Positions 33,682-39,687 of a stretch of DNA of 39,687 nucleotides are shown here, piece by piece. The DNA is from Methylobacteriaceae bacterium (GTDB lineage: Bacteria > Pseudomonadota > Alphaproteobacteria > Rhizobiales > Beijerinckiaceae): contig JAFAME010000226.1 in NCBI GenBank assembly GCA_019233695.1, positions 1 to 39,687 on the forward strand, written 5' to 3'. The number at the start of each line of letters is the position of its first letter. The stretch's first letter is position 1. The notes beneath the pieces were generated by a model. It did not search any database and was not told where the DNA came from. It saw only the letters and a program-made list of their open reading frames with translations. The translations under genes were made by a program, and so were the position numbers.

Positions 33682-34188
33682 CTAACTCTGTGCCGCAAAG
33701 CCCACGATCAGCGGCTCATGACCGGTGGCGCGCAGGAATTTCACGAGATCGGCGCCAGCAAGTCCGGTGGTGCGGGTGTTTACCAGCGGATGAAAGTTCA
33801 GCCTCGCCTCTTTCATCATGCTGGTATCGAGCACCACAGTGACACGCCCGTCCGCGTCATTGATGGCGCCGAACGGGGTCACGGCGCCCGGCTTGATGCC
33901 CAACGCCTCTTCGAGCAGCTCGGGCGAGCCGAACGATACCCTCCCTTGCGCGCCGATCGTCTCGTGCACGCGCTTGAGATCGATGACGGCGTCTTCCGCG
34001 GCCACCAGCAGAAACAGCCTGCCCTTCCGGTCCTTCACGAAAAGGTTCTTGGTGTGTCCGCCGGGGATGGTGCCGCGCAGCGCCTGCGATTGTTCGACGG
34101 TGAACAGCGCGGGGTGCTCGACGGTATGCGCCGGAATGTCAAACGAAGCCAGAAAAGCCAAAAGATCTTCGGGAGTGGCAGGCGGCAT
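33682..34188 (-). CDS. ProXp-ala-type aminoacyl-tRNA deacylase (YbaK/PrdX family)
   Basis: This 168-residue free-standing editing domain resembles the prolyl-tRNA synthetase insertion domain. Marks are GGHTKNLFVKD with the catalytic Lys (K47), FLLVAAEDAVIDLKRV, VTPFGAINDADGRVTVVLD and FHPLVNTRTTGL. The family removes alanine mischarged onto tRNA-Pro in species whose ProRS lacks its own editing domain, as is common in alphaproteobacteria. No strong ribosome site is visible. It is divergent from the glutaminyl-tRNA synthetase gene, a functional neighbour in translation accuracy, though this may be chance. Confidence 0.9.
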   Translation of the reverse strand: MPPATPEDLLAFLASFDIPAHTVEHPALFTVEQSQALRGTIPGGHTKNLFVKDRKGRLFLLVAAEDAVIDLKRVHETIGAQGRVSFGSPELLEEALGIKPGAVTPFGAINDADGRVTVVLDTSMMKEARLNFHPLVNTRTTGLAGADLVKFLRATGHEPLIVGFAAQS

Positions 34189-34350
34189 TCAGGGGCGTGC
34201 GGCACGGCTGGATGATGGGCTACTCGCGGCTTCTATCGAGCGTACGGCCCGACAGCAAGTCGCCCGGCCTTGGCGGGGGCGCCTGGATTTGCCACATAGA
34301 TGCGCACGACGCGGCTCGGCCGCGCATAAGTCATTGGAAGTTGAACTCGC

Positions 34351-36045
34351 ATGGTCGCAGTTGAAACGGCAGTAGCGGACGCAGGGCGCGACTTCATTCG
34401 CGATATCATTCAGGACGATCTCGACGCCAGGCGCTACACGGAAGTGGTCACCCGGTTCCCGCCGGAGCCGAACGGCTATCTTCACATCGGGCACGCCAAG
34501 TCGATCGGCGTCAATTTCGGCGTGGCGCAGGAATTTTCGGGCCGCTGCCACCTGCGTTTCGACGACACCAATCCGACCAAGGAGGAGCAGGAATACATCG
34601 ACGCGATCAAGCGCGACGTTCGCTGGCTCGGCTACGACTGGGGCGAGCACCTTCACCACGCCTCGGACTATTTCGAGCAGCTCTACGAATGGGCTGAGCA
34701 TCTGGTGCGCAGCGGCAACGCCTATGTCGATGATCAGTCGCCGGCAGAAATGCGCGCCGCGCGCGGCACGCTGACCGAGCCCGGACGCAACAGCCCGTAT
34801 CGCGACAGAAGTGTTGGCGAGAACCTCGACCTCCTGCGCCGCATGCGGGCCGGCGAATTCCCCAATGGGGCGCGGGTTCTGCGTGCCAAGATCGACATGG
34901 CTTCGGGCAACATCAACCTGCGCGACCCGGTGCTCTACCGCATCCTACACGCGGCCCATCCGCGCACGGGAAAAGCGTGGTGCATCTATCCGAGCTACGA
35001 CTTCGCGCACGGCCAGTCGGATGCGATCGAGGGCGTGACGCACTCGCTGTGCACGCTGGAATTCGAAGACCACCGGCCGCTTTACGACTGGCTTCTCGAA
35101 CACCTTCCCGTGCCGTCGCGGCCACGCCAGTACGAATTCGCGCGGTTGAACCTGACCTATACGGTGCTGTCCAAACGTGCGCTGACCGAGTTCGTTCGCC
35201 AGGGCCATGTCACCGGCTGGAACGACCCGCGCATGCCAACGCTTGCGGGCTTGCGCCGCCGCGGCGTCCCGCCGGAGGCGATCCGCGAATTCGTGCGCCG
35301 GATCGGCGTCGCCAAGGCCAACAGCACCGTCGATGTCGGCATGTTCGAGCATGCGGTCCGCGACACGCTGAACCGAACCGCCGAGCGCCGCATGGCGGTG
35401 CTGCGCCCGCTCAAGGTCGTGATCGAGAACTATCCGCAGACAAGCGAGGAGATCGACGCGGTCAACAACCCGGAAGACGCAGTGGCCGGCACGCGCAAGG
35501 TCGCTTTCGGCCGGGAGCTCTTCATCGAGCGCGACGATTTCATGGAAAGCCCGCCCAAAAAATTCTATCGCCTGTCGCCGGGGCGCGAAGTGCGGTTGCG
35601 CTATGCCTATCTCGTTACCTGCCGGGAGGCAGTGAGGAACGCCGCCGGCGAGGTCATCGAGCTTCGTTGCACCTACGATCCCGCGAGCCGCGGCGGCAGT
35701 GCGCCGGACGGCCGCAAGGTGCAGGCAACGCTGCACTGGGTGTCGGCCAAGGATGCGCTCAGCGCTGAGGTGCGCCTCTACCATCCGCTCTTCACGCGTC
35801 CCGATCCGGGGGCGAACGGCGATGTCTTTGCCGATCTCAATCCGAACTCGCTTGAAGTGCTGGCCGATTGCCGGCTGGAGCCGGCGCTCGCCGCCGCCGT
35901 CCCCGGCAAGCCCGTGCAGTTCGAGCGCCAGGGCTACTTTTGCCTCGACAGCACTGCAACGCCGGACCGTCTGGTCTTCAACCGCACGGTCGGCCTGCGC
36001 GACAGCTGGGCAAAGGTGCAGGCCGGCGGCGCGCCGAGCGGATGA
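34351..36045 (+). CDS. glnS: Glutaminyl-tRNA synthetase
   Basis: This 564-residue class I synthetase charges tRNA-Gln directly. It shows [16 protein letters not shown] (HIGH at 45-48), RFDDTNP, the [25 protein letters not shown]-type core, the KMSKS equivalent VLSKR, and the two C-terminal anticodon beta-barrels with [16 protein letters not shown] and LPNSLEVL-like segments. The length matches E. coli GlnS (about 554). Some alphaproteobacteria lack GlnRS and use GatCAB transamidation instead, so this gene is patchily distributed in the class. It is monocistronic here, with a repeat element just downstream. Confidence 0.95.
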   Translation: MVAVETAVADAGRDFIRDIIQDDLDARRYTEVVTRFPPEPNGYLHIGHAKSIGVNFGVAQEFSGRCHLRFDDTNPTKEEQEYIDAIKRDVRWLGYDWGEHLHHASDYFEQLYEWAEHLVRSGNAYVDDQSPAEMRAARGTLTEPGRNSPYRDRSVGENLDLLRRMRAGEFPNGARVLRAKIDMASGNINLRDPVLYRILHAAHPRTGKAWCIYPSYDFAHGQSDAIEGVTHSLCTLEFEDHRPLYDWLLEHLPVPSRPRQYEFARLNLTYTVLSKRALTEFVRQGHVTGWNDPRMPTLAGLRRRGVPPEAIREFVRRIGVAKANSTVDVGMFEHAVRDTLNRTAERRMAVLRPLKVVIENYPQTSEEIDAVNNPEDAVAGTRKVAFGRELFIERDDFMESPPKKFYRLSPGREVRLRYAYLVTCREAVRNAAGEVIELRCTYDPASRGGSAPDGRKVQATLHWVSAKDALSAEVRLYHPLFTRPDPGANGDVFADLNPNSLEVLADCRLEPALAAAVPGKPVQFERQGYFCLDSTATPDRLVFNRTVGLRDSWAKVQAGGAPSG

Positions 36046-36049
36046 CGGT

Positions 36050-36129
36050 GTCATCCCAACCGGAGCGAAGCGAGAGCCGGGCTCCGGCGCCGGATCCCGG
36101 ATAGCCGCAAGGGCGGATTCCGGGATGAC
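36050..36129. repeat. Intergenic palindromic repeat, family B (copy 2)
   Basis: GTCATCCC at the left and CGGGATGAC at the right bound an 80-bp imperfect palindrome with internal GGAGCGAAGCGAGAGCCGG and GGATCCCGG. It matches the family of 12145-12254. It lies 5 bp after the glnS stop, within the 154-bp gap to the next gene, and could act as a transcript-end stem. Confidence 0.65.
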
Positions 36130-36199
36130 GGGGATCCTTCGGAACGATCCATGGCGGTTCCCGGTTCTCACGGCGAGGCTTGCAGCCGGGAGACGAGCG

Positions 36200-36676
36200 A
36201 TGGCCGACACCGATGCCGATCGCGCTTGGGAGCTCATGGAAAAGCTCCGCTTTTGCATGTTTTCATCCTGGACGGGCGCGAGGATTCACTCGCGTCCGAT
36301 GGGCGCTTTCGTGGCCCGCGAGGAGAATGCAATCTACTTCTTCACCGATGTTCGGGCGCACAAGGACGAGGAGATCGCAAAGCACCCGCAGGTATGCCTC
36401 GGCTTCGCCGACAGCCGCGGCCAGAAATACGTGTCGGTCAACGGCACGGCCGAGGTCACTCCGGACCGAGGCAAGATCCACGACTTGTGGTCGATCCCGG
36501 CGAAAGCCTGGTGGAAGAGCCCGGACGATCCGAACATTCGCCTGATCAGGGTGACCCCGCACGAGGCCGAGTATTGGGACTCCCCGGGCAACATCATCAG
36601 CAGCATCAAATTTGCCTTCGCTGTTGCCACGGGGTCGCGCCCGGACGCCGGGCAGCACGAGAAGGTTGCGCTCTGA
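36200..36676 (+). CDS. Pyridoxamine-5'-phosphate-oxidase-fold general stress protein
   Basis: This 158-residue split-barrel flavin-binding protein resembles the general stress protein 26 group. Marks are MEKLRFCMFSSWTGARIHSRPMGAF, FFTDVRAHKDEEIAKHPQVCLGF and the final WDSPGN region. The family binds FMN or F420-like cofactors, and the biochemical role is poorly known. I chose ATG 36200, preceded by GGGAGA 6 nt upstream; the longer open frame upstream overlaps glnS. It converges with the cytochrome P450 gene, with 33 bp between stops and no visible terminator. Confidence 0.88.
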   Translation: MADTDADRAWELMEKLRFCMFSSWTGARIHSRPMGAFVAREENAIYFFTDVRAHKDEEIAKHPQVCLGFADSRGQKYVSVNGTAEVTPDRGKIHDLWSIPAKAWWKSPDDPNIRLIRVTPHEAEYWDSPGNIISSIKFAFAVATGSRPDAGQHEKVAL

Positions 36677-36709
36677 GCCCGTCGCAGCCGAGCGCTGACG
36701 TTGTGACCG

Positions 36710-38164
36710 CTAGGCCGACGGCCTCGCCATCTCGGATACCCTCTCTTGCCGGCCGGCTCGGCGCGGCGCCTTCCTGCGGCGCACGATCATCGCCAACCCG
36801 CCCTTCGGACGTAAGGTGATCCTGAGCAGCGGCTCGACATTGAAGCCCGGCGCCAAAGCAAGCTCGAAGTCCCGAACGAGGGCGGAGAGAACGAGCGTTG
36901 CTTCCTGGAGAGCGAAGGCCGCACCGACGCAGATGCGCGGGCCGGCGCCAAACGGCAGATAGGCGTAGCGGTCGATCTCTCTGCGCGCCTCGCCCAGGAA
37001 CCGGCGTGGGTCGAAGATGTCCGGCCGCTCCCACAAAAGCCGGTGGCGATGCAGCACGTATGGCGCGACGACCACCATGGCGCCGGCCCTGACGGGGGTG
37101 CCGGCAAGCTCGTCCGGCTCGATTGCGACGCGACTTGTGGCGACAATCGGCGGATAAAGCCGAAGCGCCTCCTCGATGACGGCGCGCGTCTCGACGAGGC
37201 GGTCGGCGAGGCCATCGATGTCGCCGCCGAACTCACGGTCGGCTTCTGCCGCCACACGCTCACGCCATTCCTCGGACTGCGACAGCAGGAACAGCGACCA
37301 GGCGAGCGCATTTGCCGTCGTCTCGTGACCGGCGGCGATCAACGTGATGATGTTGCCGCGCAGCTCGGCCTCGCTCAGACCGCGGCCGCTCTGCGGATCA
37401 TGTGCCTCGAGAAGCAGCGTCAGGATATCGCGCGGCACGGCGTCGGGCGTCTCGGCGAGGAGGCGGCGGCGGTGGGCGATGATATCATCGACGGCGGCAT
37501 CGAAGAACCGCAGCGTGGGCCGCGCCCGCCACCGGCTGAGCCGCGGCACGAATCCCGGCAAGCCGAGCACGTCCGCCGGATCGAGACGCCCGATGGCGTC
37601 GAAATAGCCGCGCATTGCGGTGCGGAATTCGGCCGGATCACGCTTCAGCCCGTCGGAAAAGATCGTCCGCTCGAGCACTTCGAGGGTCACCTGCGTCACT
37701 TCCGCCGCCACATCGAGGATGTCGCCGTCGGGATGGCGCAGCCAGCGCGCAACAAGCCTTTCGGCAACCTCCATCATCGCCGGCACGAAATTCTGGACGG
37801 CCTTGCGCGCAAGCATCGGCGCGATGGCGTGCCGCTGCACGCGCCATTGCTCGCCTTCGGCGGTGAGAAGGCCGTCGCTGAGCCCGGCCGACAGGATGCG
37901 CCGCTGCAGATCGGCGCGCCGATAGTTGCCGACATTGTCAAGAAGAATGTGCTGAACGGCGCGCGGATGGCTGACGACTGTCGCCTGAAAGAACGGCACC
38001 CGGCTCGTTACGATGGCGTTTTCGAAATGTTCCTTGGTCCAGACTTCGAGCGGATTGTGTTTCACGGCCCCGAGGAGGGCAATGAGGCTCAACGGCTTGG
38101 CGCGCGGCGCCGGCGCGGGCGGGCGAAACAGGCCCGGATTTTGGATCGAGCCGTCTAACATCAT
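36710..38164 (-). CDS. Cytochrome P450
   Basis: This 484-residue heme monooxygenase has an oxygen-activating I-helix AGHETT (278-283), the ExxR pair (E332, R335), the PERF-like FDPRRF and the heme loop FGAGPRICVG with Cys412. It is longer than soluble CYP101-type bacterial P450s and its AGHETT and heme loop look like the CYP102/CYP4-like fatty-acid-hydroxylase side of the family. No N-terminal membrane anchor is evident. No ferredoxin or reductase gene is nearby, so redox partners must be encoded elsewhere. The start is one of two tandem ATGs (38164 and 38161) without a clear ribosome site. The substrate is unknown. Confidence 0.92.
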   Translation of the reverse strand: MMLDGSIQNPGLFRPPAPAPRAKPLSLIALLGAVKHNPLEVWTKEHFENAIVTSRVPFFQATVVSHPRAVQHILLDNVGNYRRADLQRRILSAGLSDGLLTAEGEQWRVQRHAIAPMLARKAVQNFVPAMMEVAERLVARWLRHPDGDILDVAAEVTQVTLEVLERTIFSDGLKRDPAEFRTAMRGYFDAIGRLDPADVLGLPGFVPRLSRWRARPTLRFFDAAVDDIIAHRRRLLAETPDAVPRDILTLLLEAHDPQSGRGLSEAELRGNIITLIAAGHETTANALAWSLFLLSQSEEWRERVAAEADREFGGDIDGLADRLVETRAVIEEALRLYPPIVATSRVAIEPDELAGTPVRAGAMVVVAPYVLHRHRLLWERPDIFDPRRFLGEARREIDRYAYLPFGAGPRICVGAAFALQEATLVLSALVRDFELALAPGFNVEPLLRITLRPKGGLAMIVRRRKAPRRAGRQERVSEMARPSA

Positions 38165-38320
38165 GAATTCGCGGTAGGTTTGTCGCGTCGCGCTGTCGAT
38201 GGCACGCGATTAACGAAAAGAACTTGCCAATGGTTCCAGCTGCCACCGAGTCCCGTGCGCGTCCGCATGGGGTGTCTTCTTTCCGCCGCATCTGGTTTGC
38301 CGGCGGACCGACGGTCCGTC

Positions 38321-39367
38321 TCACGCGGTCGGGCGAGGAGGGGGGACCGCAGTACACTCGCGCGTGACGGCGCAATTTCTGCCAGCTCTTTTGGCCTCGT
38401 ACAAGGCCTTGTCGGCCGCATCGACCAACAAAAAGAACGACTGGCCCCGGTCCGGTACCGTCGTTGCTCCTCCGACGCTGATCGTCACATGTCCGGCGAC
38501 GTTGGACGCGGCGTGCGGAAGGTGCAAGTCTTGCACGGCCATACACAATTTTCTCGCGAGATACTCGGTATCAGCCGGCGGCGTCTCGGGAAGGATGACG
38601 ACGAACTCCTCGCCGCCGTAGCGCGCGGCGAGATCCGTCGAGCGCTTGAAGCTGTCGCCGACCGTCCTTGCGACCTGCTTGAGGACTTCGTCGCCCGCGA
38701 CGTGCCCATAGGTGTCGTTGTACTGCTTGAAATAATCGACATCGATCATCAGGAGCGACAGCGCGGTCTGTCCGCGCAGGGCGCGCTTCCACTCCGCTTC
38801 GATATATTCTTTGAAATAGCGCCGGTTGCTGAGGCCGGTCAGACCGTCGACATTGGTCAGCCGCTGCAATTCGCGGTTCGTTTCCATGAGCCGCTGCTGG
38901 CTTTCTCGAAGGGCCCGGTAGGCCGCGTCGCGCTGCAGGTGGTTCATGTAGGCCGCCGAGTGATAGCGGATGCGGGCGACGAGCTCGACCCGGTCGGGCA
39001 GCTTGACCAGGTAGTCGTTGGCCCCTGCCTTGAAGGCCTCGCTCTTGACCGTCGCCTCTTCCTTGGTCGAGAGCACGATGATCGGGATGGCAGCGGTCCC
39101 CGGCTCACCCCGATAGCGACGAACGAGATCAAGCCCGTTGACGCCCGGCATGACGAGGTCCTGCAGGATCACCGTCGGCTTCGTCTCATGCGCCAGCGCG
39201 ACGGCGCGCGATGGATCGCCGCAGTAGTGAAACGTCAGTTGCTGTTCGTCGAGCAAGGCGCGACGTACGGCCTCCCCGACAAGGGGCTGATCATCGATCA
39301 GAAGCACGACGACCCGGTATTCGGGCGCCGCCTCCGCGGCCGGCGTGCTGTGGCCGGCGATGCTCAT
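38321..39367 (-). CDS. wspR: Diguanylate cyclase response regulator WspR
   Basis: This 348-residue protein is a receiver plus GGDEF domain. Recalled similarity to Pseudomonas WspR is high across its length. The phospho-acceptor is D70 in VILQDLVMPG, the same number as in WspR. VLSTKEE, GANDYLVKLPD and the linker helix AYRALRESQQRLMETN are shared. The cyclase domain has DGLTGLSNRR, the metal site MIDVDYFK, the inhibitory I-site RSTD and active RYGGEEF. It makes cyclic-di-GMP from GTP when phosphorylated, promoting surface attachment. Its ATG overlaps the CheB/WspF stop (ATGA). The 156-bp gap to the P450 gene shows no clear signal. Confidence 0.93.
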   Translation of the reverse strand: MSIAGHSTPAAEAAPEYRVVVLLIDDQPLVGEAVRRALLDEQQLTFHYCGDPSRAVALAHETKPTVILQDLVMPGVNGLDLVRRYRGEPGTAAIPIIVLSTKEEATVKSEAFKAGANDYLVKLPDRVELVARIRYHSAAYMNHLQRDAAYRALRESQQRLMETNRELQRLTNVDGLTGLSNRRYFKEYIEAEWKRALRGQTALSLLMIDVDYFKQYNDTYGHVAGDEVLKQVARTVGDSFKRSTDLAARYGGEEFVVILPETPPADTEYLARKLCMAVQDLHLPHAASNVAGHVTISVGGATTVPDRGQSFFLLVDAADKALYEAKRAGRNCAVTRECTAVPPPRPTA

Positions 39368-39687
39368 CCGGCCGCCCCAAGCGTCGCTTTCGATCCGATG
39401 CCGCGCACCAGCCGCTGGGCGATGTTCTTCAACGGCAACACGTCAACCGCGGCCTGGAGCGCCACCGCGGCCTTCGGCATCCCATAGACCGCGCTCGTTG
39501 CCTGGTCCTGGGCGATGGTGTGATGGCCCTTGGCCCGCAGGCTTTTCAAGCCTCGCGCCCCGTCCGCCCCCATTCCGGTCAGGAGCACGCCGGTGACGTT
39601 GCCCGGCCAGCGGCTGCATACGCTGTTGAAGAACACATCAACTGACGGACGATAGGCGAATTCGCGCGGCTCGGACGTGTAGCCAAG
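39364..39687 (-). CDS. CheB/WspF-type chemoreceptor methylesterase (N-terminus beyond window)
   Basis: Only the last 107 residues are in the window. They are the C-terminal part of the CheB methylesterase domain: PSVDVFFNSV, GVLLTGMGADGARGL with the active-site Asp, AQDQATSAVYGMPKAA and a closing helix. CheB removes methyl groups from chemoreceptors to reset adaptation. The four-base overlap with wspR shows it is the WspF-like member of a Wsp surface-sensing operon, in which WspF demethylates the receptor and restrains WspR. The receiver domain and the rest of the operon lie to the right of the window. Confidence 0.92.
   Translation of the reverse strand, partial: LGYTSEPREFAYRPSVDVFFNSVCSRWPGNVTGVLLTGMGADGARGLKSLRAKGHHTIAQDQATSAVYGMPKAAVALQAAVDVLPLKNIAQRLVRGIGSKATLGAAG

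Overview
The window is GC-rich, densely coded chromosomal DNA from an alphaproteobacterium, most likely of the order Hyphomicrobiales (Rhizobiales). The main evidence is the housekeeping block from about 21.6 to 30.2 kb. It holds an L,D-transpeptidase, a CenR/OtpR-type response regulator with a cyclic-nucleotide-binding partner, xth, lolA, ftsK, glnK and tesB, an arrangement I recall from this order. A TTAA-N7-TTAA CtrA-type box lies upstream of ftsK. The species cannot be named from the sequence.

Region 1 (1-17.8 kb) is accessory catabolism. A truncated lacI-type regulator faces an HpcH/HpaI-type aldolase gene, with a clear promoter and operator-like dyad between them. Eight minus-strand genes follow. 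In transcription order from about 9.6 kb they are: SDR, RpiR regulator, M20 metallohydrolase, sugar-type binding protein, permease, YhfX-type PLP protein, single-domain ATPase and a second SDR. Divergently, a sugar isomerase/epimerase-like TIM-barrel gene leads into a second complete sugar-type ABC importer (binding protein, two-domain ATPase with one degenerate site, two permeases) and then an adenine deaminase. Together these genes could import and dismantle one or two unidentified small molecules that combine a sugar- or polyol-like part with an amide-linked amino part.

Region 2 (18.0-21.6 kb) is a four-gene oligopeptide/nickel-type ABC importer joined by GTGA/ATGA overlaps. It has no binding-protein gene in the window.

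Region 3 (21.6-30.2 kb) is the conserved envelope, cell-cycle and nitrogen block described above. It has two oddities: no amtB lies next to glnK, and the 530-bp gap there holds a run of strong hairpins ending in a terminator-like element, followed by the CtrA-type box of ftsK.

Region 4 (30.4-38.2 kb) is mixed housekeeping: a UbiH-family hydroxylase, a Trm112-like protein, a Lon-substrate-domain protein, a CnoX/YbbN-type thioredoxin-TPR protein, a ProXp-ala-type editing protein, glutaminyl-tRNA synthetase, a stress-type flavin-binding-fold protein and a cytochrome P450. Region 5 (38.3 kb to the end) is the tail of a Wsp-type chemosensory operon: the diguanylate cyclase WspR and the C-terminus of a CheB/WspF methylesterase. 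No rRNA, tRNA, CRISPR array, insertion sequence or phage gene was recognised. Two families of short palindromic intergenic repeats are present.
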